NCBI GenBank assembly: GCA_038251625.1 | Contig: JBBSBE010000061.1 | Coordinates: 1 to 22,366, forward strand | Origin: JBBQXK01 sp038251625 | GTDB taxonomy: Bacteria; Pseudomonadota; Alphaproteobacteria; Rhodobacterales; Rhodobacteraceae | Direction of reading: 5' to 3' | Length of the DNA: 22,366 nucleotides | Shown here: one piece after another, positions 1-7,610 of the stretch | How positions within the stretch are numbered: the stretch's first letter is position 1 | Layout: each line of letters starts with the position of its first letter | Notes under the pieces: generated by a model | Databases searched by the model: none | What the model saw: the letters and a program-made list of their open reading frames with translations, nothing else | What the model was told of the DNA's origin: nothing | Translations under genes and position numbers: made by a program

Positions 1-1450
1 CGTCGTGAAACCCGGCATCGCCCGTCTCGTAATAGCCGGGGAAATGGGAGAGATAGCTTTTGCGAAACCGCTCTTCCGCGTTCCAGAGCGTGGGCAGCGT
101 GCCGGGGGGCAGGGGCAGGCGGATCGCGATGGCGCCAAGCTGGCCGGGCGGCAGGGGGTGGCCGCCTTCGTCCAGCACCTCGACCGCATAGCCGGGCATC
201 GGCACTGCGGGGCTGCCGATCTTGACCGGCAGGGCTTCGATCCCCAATGGGTTTGCCGCTATGGCCCAGCCGGTTTCGGTCTGCCACCAATGGTCGATCA
301 CGGGCACCTTCAGATGGCTTTCGGCCCAGGCGATGGTATCGGGGTCGGCCCGTTCGCCGGCAAGAAAGAGCGCGCGCAGGGATCCAAGGTCATAGCGCGC
401 GAGATGAGCGCCTTCGCGATCGTCCCGCTTGACGGCGCGGATGGCGGTGGGCGCGGTGAAGAAGCTTTTTACCCCGTGCTCGGCGATCACGCGCCAGAAG
501 GCACCGGCATCGGGTGTGCCCACAGGCTTGCCTTCGTAAAGCACAGTGGTGCAGCCCGCAATCAGGGGGCCATAGCAGATGTAGCTGTGCCCCACGACCC
601 ACCCGACATCGGACGCGGCCCAGAACACATCGCCCACACCCACGTCATAGACCGCGCGCATCGACCAGGCGAGCGCTACCAGATGCCCGCCTGTTGCGCG
701 CACCACGCCCTTTGGCGCGCCCGTGGTGCCGGATGTGTAGAGGATATACGCCGGATCCGTGCCTGCCACGGGCACGCAATCGGCCGGGGTGGCGCCTTCC
801 TGAAACGCGTCCCATTCATGGTCGCGCCCTTCGATCAGGGTTCCCGGTTCCTGCGCGCGTTGCAGGATGACGCAGAAATCGGGTTTGTGCTGCGCCATGG
901 CGATGGCGCCGTCGAGCAGCGGTTTGTAGTGCACAACCCGGCCCGGCTCGATCCCGCAAGAGGCAGCGATGATGGCCTTGGGTGTGCAATCGTCGATCCG
1001 CACGGCCAGTTCCGCCGCCGCGAAACCACCGAACACCACCGAATGGATCGCCCCAAGCCGGGCGCAGGCCAGCATCGCCACCAGCGCCTCGGGCACCATG
1101 GGCATGTAGATGATCACGCGGTCGCCTTTTGCGATACCCCGCGCCACCAGTGCCCCGGCAAGGCGTGCGACACGGGTTTGCAGATCGGCATAGGAAAGAT
1201 GCGTGACGGTGCCCGTCACGGGGCTGTCGTGGATGATTGCGGTCTGATCGCCCCGTCCGGCCGCCACATGCCGGTCCACCGCGTTCCAGCAGGTGTTCAC
1301 AAGGCTGTCGGGGTACCACTGGTAGAGCGGCGCGCGTGAGGCATCAAGCGCGCGGACGGGCGGCTTTACCCAGTCAATCACCTTTGCCGCCTCAAGCCAG
1401 AACGCCTCGGGGTCGGCCTGCCATGCGGCATAGGTTTCGGCATATGTCAT
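1..1450 (-). CDS. prpE: Propionate-CoA ligase (propionyl-CoA synthetase), C-terminus beyond window
   Basis: Activates propionate to propionyl-CoA through a propionyl-AMP intermediate (acyl-adenylate-forming family, cytoplasmic). The minus strand is open from ATG at 1450 to the window edge, 483 codons of an expected ~630. Visible features: an N-terminus beginning MTYAETYAAWQADPEAFW, the family segment NTCWNAVDRHV (~64-74), the AMP-binding P-loop YTSGTTGAPKGV (~235-246), and SDVGWVVGHSYICYGP followed by YEGKPVGTPDAGAFWR, which are hallmarks of PrpE rather than AcsA. The start is supported by GGAGG five bases upstream. The C-terminal lid domain with the catalytic (acylatable) lysine lies outside the window, so intactness cannot be judged. 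Transcribed divergently from argE. An acetyl-CoA synthetase is the alternative, less likely. Confidence 0.93.
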   Translation of the reverse strand, partial: MTYAETYAAWQADPEAFWLEAAKVIDWVKPPVRALDASRAPLYQWYPDSLVNTCWNAVDRHVAAGRGDQTAIIHDSPVTGTVTHLSYADLQTRVARLAGALVARGIAKGDRVIIYMPMVPEALVAMLACARLGAIHSVVFGGFAAAELAVRIDDCTPKAIIAASCGIEPGRVVHYKPLLDGAIAMAQHKPDFCVILQRAQEPGTLIEGRDHEWDAFQEGATPADCVPVAGTDPAYILYTSGTTGAPKGVVRATGGHLVALAWSMRAVYDVGVGDVFWAASDVGWVVGHSYICYGPLIAGCTTVLYEGKPVGTPDAGAFWRVIAEHGVKSFFTAPTAIRAVKRDDREGAHLARYDLGSLRALFLAGERADPDTIAWAESHLKVPVIDHWWQTETGWAIAANPLGIEALPVKIGSPAVPMPGYAVEVLDEGGHPLPPGQLGAIAIRLPLPPGTLPTLWNAEERFRKSYLSHFPGYYETGDAGFHD

Positions 1451-1624
1451 GGGGGCCTCCTCGCCGCTTGATCCTTCGTTACGCCCGGGCGTGTCGGGAC
1501 GCAAGATTGTGTCGGACGGAGGGCGTTGGTCGCCTGGGGCGGGGCATGATGGGGATGCCCCCTCTGGTGCCGGGCGTTGCTTCGGGCCATGGTGGCGGGC
1601 GGGATACGGAAGGGACCAACCGGC
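1451..1624. promoter_or_regulatory. Divergent prpE/argE intergenic region with a hairpin
   Basis: This 174-bp spacer must hold the promoters of both genes. It contains a 7-bp perfect stem (GGGGCAT at 1541-1547, ATGCCCC at 1555-1561, 7-base loop) and a CGCCCGGGCG palindrome near 1483-1492. No clear -35/-10 pair stood out. The role of the hairpin is unknown: it could be an operator or an mRNA leader structure. Confidence 0.35.
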
Positions 1625-2782
1625 ATGGAGATGAAGGCGATCCTGGCGCAATTGATCGGGTTCGATACGGTCAGCCACCGCACGAACCTGCCGCTGATCC
1701 ACTGGGTGCGCGACCTGCTGGAGGGGGCGGGGATCGCGGTAGAGATGATCCCCGATACGACAGGCGAAAAGGCCAATCTGCTGGCGGTGATCGGGCCCCG
1801 CGATGTGCCGGGTGTTGTGGTATCTGGCCACGTGGACGTGGTGCCGGTTGAAGGGCAGGCCTGGACGCGGCCGCCCTTCCGGCTGACCGAAGAGGGTGGG
1901 CGGCTTTACGGGCGTGGCACGACCGACATGAAGGGGTTTGTGGCTTGCGCCATCGCGGCGGCGCTGCAGGCGGCAAAGGCACCGCTGGCCGCCCCCTATG
2001 TGCTGGCGCTGAGCCATGATGAAGAGGTGGGCTGCCGGGGGGTGGTCACGCTGATCGACCGGATGGCCGCTGGTCTGCTGCCGCAGCGGTTCTGCATTGT
2101 GGGCGAGCCGACCGAGGGCCGCGTGGTGGTGGGCCACAAGGGCAAGGTTGCGCTGCGCACCACATGCCGGGGGCGGGCTGCGCATTCCTCAACCGCGCCG
2201 CTTACCGTCAACGCGATCCATCTTGGGGCCGAGATGGTGGGGCTGATCCGGGCCGAGGCCGCGCGGGCAGCCGAGGAGGGGCCGTTTGACGGGGACTATG
2301 AGGTTGCGCATTCGACGGTCCATGCCGGACGGATCACCGGCGGCGTGCAGGTGAACATCGTGGCCGAAGACTGCGTGATCGACTGGGAGATCCGTTCGCT
2401 GGCGGGTGACCCGCCCGAGGTGCGGCTGGCGCGGATCGACGCCGCCGCGCAGGCGATGGTGGCGCCCTATCGGGCGTTGGCGCCCGAGGCGGCGGTCGAA
2501 ACCTCGCGCCTCTGGGATTATCCCGGCCTTGCCACCCAGCCCGACGCGCCGGTTGTGGCGTTTGCGCGTGCGCTGACGGGCGATAACCGGGCCCCGGGCA
2601 AGGTGGCCTATGGCACCGAGGGCGGGCTTTTCGCCTCACGGCTGGGCTTGCCCACGGTGGTGTGCGGGCCCGGTGCCATGGCGCAGGGGCACACGCCGGA
2701 TGAATATGTCGAGGTGGCAGAACTGGCGCGGGCCGAGGCGATGCTGGGCCAATTGATCCAGCGCCTGCAAGTGGGGGTCTGA
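1625..2782 (+). CDS. argE: Acetylornithine deacetylase (M20 metallopeptidase family)
   Basis: Hydrolyses N2-acetylornithine to ornithine and acetate in arginine biosynthesis (dinuclear zinc, cytoplasmic). 385 residues, the normal family length. M20 signatures in order: SGHVDVVP (zinc ligand H69, catalytic D71), GRGTTDMKG (bridging D101), HDEEVG (E133/E134, general base and ligand), GEPT (E161), and a C-terminal CGPGAMAQGHTPDEY with the last zinc histidine. The frame is open upstream to 1577, but ATG 1625 gives the normal N-terminus MEMKAILAQLIGFDTVS and has GGAAGGGA upstream. The next gene starts 6 bases after the stop, so the two are probably cotranscribed. M20 specificity is hard to fix from motifs, so a related amidase (succinyl-diaminopimelate desuccinylase-like) cannot be excluded. 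Confidence 0.85.
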   Translation: MEMKAILAQLIGFDTVSHRTNLPLIHWVRDLLEGAGIAVEMIPDTTGEKANLLAVIGPRDVPGVVVSGHVDVVPVEGQAWTRPPFRLTEEGGRLYGRGTTDMKGFVACAIAAALQAAKAPLAAPYVLALSHDEEVGCRGVVTLIDRMAAGLLPQRFCIVGEPTEGRVVVGHKGKVALRTTCRGRAAHSSTAPLTVNAIHLGAEMVGLIRAEAARAAEEGPFDGDYEVAHSTVHAGRITGGVQVNIVAEDCVIDWEIRSLAGDPPEVRLARIDAAAQAMVAPYRALAPEAAVETSRLWDYPGLATQPDAPVVAFARALTGDNRAPGKVAYGTEGGLFASRLGLPTVVCGPGAMAQGHTPDEYVEVAELARAEAMLGQLIQRLQVGV

Positions 2783-2788
2783 GCGGCA

Positions 2789-3850
2789 ATGGCGATCACG
2801 CTGACCGCGCTGACCGGGCTGGCGGGCTTGGGCTTCGACGACATCATTGACGTGCGTGCGCCCGCCGAATGGGCAGAGGACCGCTTGCCCGGGGCCATCA
2901 ACCTGCCGGTGCTGGACGATGCGGAACGGGCGCGGGTAGGCACGATCTACAAGCAGGTCAGCCCCTTCACTGCCCGAAAGCTGGGGGCTGCGCTGGTGGC
3001 GCGCAACGCGGCGGCGCATCTGGAAGGGCCGTTGGCCGACAAGCCGGGGGGGTGGCGCCCGCTGCTTTACTGTTGGCGGGGGGGGCAGCGGTCAGGGTCT
3101 TTCGCGACCATCCTTGGCCAGATCGGCTGGCGGGTGGAAACGCTGGCCGGTGGCTACAAGGCGTGGCGCGGGCTGGTGGTGGAGGCGCTGTATGATCGGC
3201 CCTTTCCCGCGCCCGTTGTGGTGCTGGACGGCAATACCGGGACGGCCAAGACCGCGCTTCTGGGTGAATTGGCGATAAAGGGCTGGCAGGTGATCGACCT
3301 CGAGGGGTTGGCGCGCCATCGCGGGTCGCTGTTCGGCGCGATGCCCGGGGGTCAGCCCGCGCAGCGTGGGTTTGAGGGTGCGCTTGCGATGGAGATGGCG
3401 GCGCTTGATCCTGCGCGGCCCGTGGTGGTGGAGGCTGAAAGCGCCAAGATCGGGGATCTGCGGCTGCCACCGGGGCTGTGGAAGGCGATGCAGGCGGCCC
3501 CCCGTGTGGCGGTGGTCGCGGGGCGGGGCGAGCGTGCGGCCTATCTTTGCCGGGCCTATGCCGATCTGACCGAGGACCCGGCCCGGCTGGTGGCGGTGGT
3601 GGAAAGCCTGCGGCCTGTGCATGCGGCAAAAGTGATCGCTGAATGGCGCGCGATGGCCGAGGCGGGGGATTTCGCCGCGCTGGCCGGGGGGTTGATGGAG
3701 CAGCACTACGACCCGCGCTATGCCAGCCACCGCGCCCGCGTCGAGGTGCCGGTGGTTGAGGTAGAGGCGGAAAGCCTTGCGCCCGACGCGCTGGCGGGGC
3801 TGGCCGACCGGGTGGGCGCTGCGGTGGCAAGGCTTGGGAGCGGCCGGTAG
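2789..3850 (+). CDS. mnmH: tRNA 2-selenouridine synthase
   Basis: Converts 2-thiouridine at wobble position 34 of certain tRNAs to 2-selenouridine through an S-geranyl intermediate, using selenophosphate (also called SelU/YbbB). 353 residues, close to the family norm. N-terminal rhodanese domain (~15-130) with DVRAPAEW and the catalytic loop YCWRGGQRSGS containing Cys95. C-terminal P-loop domain with Walker A GNTGTAKT (~148-155). Six bases after argE, so likely in its operon. Convergent with selD, which makes its selenium donor, so the two form a compact selenouridine module. No selA, selB or selC is visible here. Confidence 0.95.
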   Translation: MAITLTALTGLAGLGFDDIIDVRAPAEWAEDRLPGAINLPVLDDAERARVGTIYKQVSPFTARKLGAALVARNAAAHLEGPLADKPGGWRPLLYCWRGGQRSGSFATILGQIGWRVETLAGGYKAWRGLVVEALYDRPFPAPVVVLDGNTGTAKTALLGELAIKGWQVIDLEGLARHRGSLFGAMPGGQPAQRGFEGALAMEMAALDPARPVVVEAESAKIGDLRLPPGLWKAMQAAPRVAVVAGRGERAAYLCRAYADLTEDPARLVAVVESLRPVHAAKVIAEWRAMAEAGDFAALAGGLMEQHYDPRYASHRARVEVPVVEVEAESLAPDALAGLADRVGAAVARLGSGR

Positions 3851-3857
3851 GGCCGGA

Positions 3858-3902
3858 GGCGTACGCGCCGGTGTCGGGGGCTGAGCCCCCCATGCGTGCG
3901 CC
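3858..3902. terminator. Large two-part hairpin between convergent mnmH and selD
   Basis: An outer 9-bp stem pairs 3858-3866 (GGCGTACGC) with 3894-3902 (GCGTGCGCC; one G.T pair). It encloses an inner stem GGGGG-CTGAG-CCCCC at 3876-3890. It fills most of the 80-bp gap between two convergent genes, where a bidirectional terminator is expected. There is no T-run, so it would not be a textbook intrinsic terminator. Confidence 0.5.
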
Positions 3903-3930
3903 ACAGAGGGAGGGGAGGCGCCTTGCGGCG

Positions 3931-6117
3931 TCAGGCGGTGACGGTCAGATGCGCGGGCCCCTCGGTCACGTCACCGATATGCGCGGCGCCGGGGCCGAGT
4001 GCGGCGAGCAGCGCCGCCACACGGTCGGGCGCCACGGCGGCAAGAAAGCCGCCGCAGGTTTGCGGATCATAAAGAAGTGCCGCCTCTGGCCCCTCGAGGG
4101 CGGTGATCCGCCCTGCCAGTGCCGCGCGGTTGGCGGGCGCGAGGGTTGAGGCCTGACCTGCAGACGCCAGCGCCACGGCGCCCGGCAGGAAAGGCAGCGC
4201 CGCCAGATTCAGGCGCGCGCCGGTGCCCGAGGCTTCGCAGAGTTCCAGAAGGTGCCCGGCAAGGCCGAAACCTGTGACATCGGTCATCGCATGCGCCTCG
4301 GGGGCAAGGATGCGCGCGGCGGGGCCGGGCGGGGCGGTCATCATGGCGAAGGCGGCGACGACGGCCTCGCCAAGGATCACGCCTGGTGCGGTGGCATTGG
4401 CCATGAGGGCGGCAAGGATCGTGCCGCTGCCAAGCGGTTTGGTCAGGATCAGCGCGTCACCGGCAAGAGCGCCACCCTTGCGGCGCAGGTCCGCGACCGA
4501 GGCGAGAAGGCCCGTGACGGTAAAGCCGATGGTCAGTTCGGCCCCGGCAGAGGAATGCCCCCCCACCACATCCGCCCCTTCGGCGCCAAAGACCTCGGCG
4601 GCGGTGGCCATGATCTCGGCCAGCATGTCGGCGGCGATGGCGGGGCTGCTGCGGGGCAGGATCACCTGCGCCAGTGCCGCCTGCGGGGCAGCGCCCATCG
4701 CCAGCACATCGCCAAGCGCATGCATGGCGGCGATCCGGGCCATCAGGGCGGGATCGGCGGTGACGGCGCGCAGGTGATCCGTCGTGATCACGCTCAGGCC
4801 CGTGCCTGCGCGCAGCACGGCGGCATCGTCGCCGGGGCCGGACAGCACATCCTCACGCCGGGGCGGCGGAAGCGCCGCAAGGGCAGAGGCCAGCGTTTCC
4901 GCCCCCAGCTTTGCGCCGCAGCCGCCGCAGGCGGGCCGGTCGCCAAGCGCCTCTGCCAGCCCGTCGGCCCCGTCCAATGGCACGCTGGCGTGGCGCATTG
5001 CAGGGTAGTCGCTGAACTTGGCCATGAAGGCGCGGTCGATCCGGTCCTTCAGCCACCAGAGCGCGCGGCCTTCCAGCCGCAGGCCCGCCTTGTCGGCCAC
5101 GGCGGATTTGCCGCCTGTCGAGACGAGCTTCAGGTAGTCCGACTGCGGATTGTACGCGCGAAGCGGCCTGCCGATCAGGGCCGCGCGCAGGTTTTGATGC
5201 AGCACAGGGGCTGCACGTACGGCATAGACCCCGGCCTTGGGGCGGGGCGCATGGGCGATATAGGCGCAATCGCCCACGGCGAAGATCGCAGGGTCCGAGG
5301 ATTGCAACGCGGGCGAGACGGTCACAAAGCCGCCGTCCAGCGTCAGGCCCGTCTTCTCCAGCCAGCCTTGCGACCGGGCACCCGCGACGGAAAGCGTGAA
5401 ATCCGACGCAAGCGCGCGCCCGTCCCCCAGCGTCACGGACGAAGGCCCGATGTGCGCGGGTTCGGACCCGGGTTCAACCGTGATCCCGGCGCGGGCCAAT
5501 TGCGACAGCAGCGCTGCGCGTGCGCCCTTGCCGATGTGGGGCAGCGCGTCCGGGCTGCGTTCCAGCAGCGTGACGGCGGGCTTTCGCCCCATGCCGCCCA
5601 GCCGGTGGGCGGCGGCCAGCGCCAGTTCCACCCCGCCTATCCCTGCGCCGATCACCACAATCCGGGGGGCAGGGGGGGCATCGGCCACAAACGCCTGCCA
5701 CCGCGCGGCGAAGGTATCGAGCGGTTTGGCCGCCACCGCGTGTTCGGCAAAGCCGGGCAGGTCGGGAAGATCGGAGGTGATGCCGATATCGAGGCTCGCG
5801 ATATCGTACCGCACCGTGCGGTCGGTCAGCAGGATGCGTTTCGAAGCACGGTCGATCCCCACCGCCCGGTCTGACAGGAAGCGGGCACCTGCAAACTGGC
5901 AGAGCCGCTGCAGGTCGATCATCAATTCCGCCCGGGTGTAGTGGCCCGCAACGTGGCCGGGCAGCATGCCGGTGTAGGGCGCGACAGGGCCGGGGTTGAT
6001 GAGTGTCACCCGGACACCCGGCTGCGGATCCATCCCCCAGCGCCGCAGGACCAGCGCATGGGCATGCCCACCACCCACAAGCACCAGATCGCGCACAATC
6101 GGCCAGTCGTTCTGCAT
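3931..6117 (-). CDS. selD: Selenide, water dikinase fused to an N-terminal NDH-like FAD/NAD(P) oxidoreductase domain
   Basis: The SelD part makes selenophosphate from selenide and ATP, the donor for selenouridine and selenocysteine. 728 residues. Residues ~10-380 are a pyridine-nucleotide-disulfide/NDH-2-like flavoprotein: FAD-binding LVLVGGGHAHA (11-21), NAD(P)-binding RIVVIGAGIGGVEL (152-165), and IFAVGDCAYI near 279-288. Residues ~385-728 are SelD: CGGCGAK (397-403) aligns C400 with the catalytic Cys/Sec and K403 with the catalytic Lys of E. coli SelD. GPGDDAAVL, HALGDVLAMGA, DVVGGHSSAGAEL and DVTGFGLAGH follow. The start at 6117 has GGAGGGC upstream and gives MQNDWPIVRDLVLVGGG. The frame stays open further upstream into antisense rpoN, which I discount. 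The fusion is known in bacteria, and the oxidoreductase may supply selenide by reduction (inference). Confidence 0.94.
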   Translation of the reverse strand: MQNDWPIVRDLVLVGGGHAHALVLRRWGMDPQPGVRVTLINPGPVAPYTGMLPGHVAGHYTRAELMIDLQRLCQFAGARFLSDRAVGIDRASKRILLTDRTVRYDIASLDIGITSDLPDLPGFAEHAVAAKPLDTFAARWQAFVADAPPAPRIVVIGAGIGGVELALAAAHRLGGMGRKPAVTLLERSPDALPHIGKGARAALLSQLARAGITVEPGSEPAHIGPSSVTLGDGRALASDFTLSVAGARSQGWLEKTGLTLDGGFVTVSPALQSSDPAIFAVGDCAYIAHAPRPKAGVYAVRAAPVLHQNLRAALIGRPLRAYNPQSDYLKLVSTGGKSAVADKAGLRLEGRALWWLKDRIDRAFMAKFSDYPAMRHASVPLDGADGLAEALGDRPACGGCGAKLGAETLASALAALPPPRREDVLSGPGDDAAVLRAGTGLSVITTDHLRAVTADPALMARIAAMHALGDVLAMGAAPQAALAQVILPRSSPAIAADMLAEIMATAAEVFGAEGADVVGGHSSAGAELTIGFTVTGLLASVADLRRKGGALAGDALILTKPLGSGTILAALMANATAPGVILGEAVVAAFAMMTAPPGPAARILAPEAHAMTDVTGFGLAGHLLELCEASGTGARLNLAALPFLPGAVALASAGQASTLAPANRAALAGRITALEGPEAALLYDPQTCGGFLAAVAPDRVAALLAALGPGAAHIGDVTEGPAHLTVTA

Positions 6118-6258
6118 GCCCTGCCCTCCGGCATCCGTCCTAGCGGGCGGAGGCACGATTGATAAGGGGGCAGCCGCACACGCCTTTGTGCGGGCCGGCC
6201 ATCGCCGTTGCGGTACCGCGCTGCGCAGCCTAGCCTTGCGGTTGTCAAAGGGGGGCTC
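6118..6258. promoter_or_regulatory. Divergent selD/rpoN intergenic region
   Basis: 141 bp separate the two start codons, so both promoters should lie here. I looked for a sigma-54 -24/-12 element (GG and GC ten bases apart) as a sign of autoregulation and found none convincing. The rpoN ribosome-binding site AAAGGGGGG sits at its right end. Confidence 0.4.
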
Positions 6259-7554
6259 ATGTCGGGGCGTCAACGCACCACGATCACGCAGACACAGAAG
6301 CTGCAGCTGAACCTCGGGCTTGCGGCCTCGATCCGGATCTTGCGGCAGGATGTGACCGGGCTTTCGCTTTATCTGGAAGAGCAGGCGGCGCAGAACCCGC
6401 ATCTGCAGCTTGCCCCGGTCGAGCCAGCCGCGGGCGAGTGGTTGCCCCGCTGGAGCGCGGCCTTTGCCGCGCCGTTGCCGGGCATCGACGGGCTTGCCGC
6501 CGCGTCGCCCAGCCTGATGGCGCATGTGACCGCGGCAATTGCGGGGATGTTTCCGGGGGGGGCCGCCCACCGCATCGCGATGACCCTTGCCATGGCGCTG
6601 GAGCCGAGCGGGTGGTTGGGTCAGCCCCTGGCTGCGATAGCGGCCGAGGCGGGCGCCAGCCTTGCCGAGACCGAGGCGGTGCTGCAGCGGGTGCAGGAGA
6701 TCGAGCCTGTGGGGATCTTTGCACGGTCGCTGGCGGAATGTCTGGCCTTGCAGGCGCGTGAGGCGGGATGGTTGGACGCGCCGATGGTGGCGGTGCTCGC
6801 GCATCTTGATCTTGTGGCTGCAGGTGACACGGCGCGGCTGGCGCGGCTGGCCAAGGTCGATGAGGCAGAGATCGTGGTGTGCCTGCGCCGCCTGCGCGGG
6901 TTCGACCCAAAGCCCGGCGCGCAGTTCGACCCCGGCACTGCGCCTGTGCGCGCGCCCGACCTTTGTGCGCGGCGCGGGCCGGAAGGGTGGATGGTGGAGC
7001 TGAACCGGTCTGCCTTGCCCGCCCTTCACGTGGCCGCGCCGCCGCGCGGGCAGTCAAGCCCCGAGGCGCGTGATCAGGTGGCCGCCGCCCGCGCGCTGAA
7101 GCGCCAGATCGAAGCGCGCGGTTCGACGATCCTGCGACTGGCGCAAGAGATCCTTAATCGCCAGCCCAATGTTCTGGACGCAGGCCTTTCTGCGCTGCGC
7201 CCCATGACGATGGGTGATGTGGCCGAAGCGACGGGGCTGCATGAAAGCACGGTCAGCCGGGCGGTGGCGGGGGTGTCGATCGACACCCCGATCGGCACCT
7301 TCTGGCTGCGGCAGATGTTCAGTTGCGGGCTGGGGCCGGAAGACGCCGAGGTATCCGGGGCCGGTCTGCGCGCGCGTCTTGCGCGGCTTGTGGCGGGGGA
7401 GGACCCGGCGCAGCCCCTCAGCGATGCAGCGTTGTCGGCGGCGCTTGGCGCGCCGTCGCGGCGCACGGTGGCCAAATACCGCGCCATGCTGTCCATTCCG
7501 CCAGCGCACCGGCGGCGGCGCGCGGGCGACACGCCGCGTCGCAACGGGGGGTGA
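6259..7554 (+). CDS. rpoN: RNA polymerase sigma-54 factor
   Basis: Directs RNA polymerase to -24/-12 promoters and needs AAA+ activators to melt DNA. 431 residues, short for RpoN because the acidic region II is almost absent, a form I associate with Rhodobacter relatives. Region I is at the N-terminus (TITQTQKLQLN, then IRILRQ and YLEEQAAQNPHL, ~8-47). Core-binding motifs EIEPVGIFARSLAECL and RLRGFDPKPGAQF follow, then LRPMTMGDVAEATGLHEST (HTH region) and the RpoN box SRRTVAKYR (~400-408). ATG 6259 is preceded by AAAGGGGGG. The usual neighbours (lptB, hpf, ptsN) are absent, so this could be a secondary rpoN paralogue. No activator gene is in view. Confidence 0.93.
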   Translation: MSGRQRTTITQTQKLQLNLGLAASIRILRQDVTGLSLYLEEQAAQNPHLQLAPVEPAAGEWLPRWSAAFAAPLPGIDGLAAASPSLMAHVTAAIAGMFPGGAAHRIAMTLAMALEPSGWLGQPLAAIAAEAGASLAETEAVLQRVQEIEPVGIFARSLAECLALQAREAGWLDAPMVAVLAHLDLVAAGDTARLARLAKVDEAEIVVCLRRLRGFDPKPGAQFDPGTAPVRAPDLCARRGPEGWMVELNRSALPALHVAAPPRGQSSPEARDQVAAARALKRQIEARGSTILRLAQEILNRQPNVLDAGLSALRPMTMGDVAEATGLHESTVSRAVAGVSIDTPIGTFWLRQMFSCGLGPEDAEVSGAGLRARLARLVAGEDPAQPLSDAALSAALGAPSRRTVAKYRAMLSIPPAHRRRRAGDTPRRNGG

Positions 7555-7610
7555 CCGCGCGCGCGCCTGCGCCTATGGCTGGGGCGAAGCAGGGCGGGAC
7601 GGGGCGAGCG

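Noticed and set aside
5..1339. 444-codon plus-strand frame
   Set aside because: Antisense to prpE, which shows full family motifs on the other strand.
6118..7029. 304-codon N-terminal extension of selD
   Set aside because: Antisense to rpoN, Arg/His-rich with no domain character. ATG 6117 has a good ribosome-binding site and starts the flavin domain.
7323..7610. N-terminal extension of the HyuA-type gene
   Set aside because: Overlaps the rpoN 3' end in another frame, low-complexity Gly/Arg/Ala. The canonical start is at 7611.
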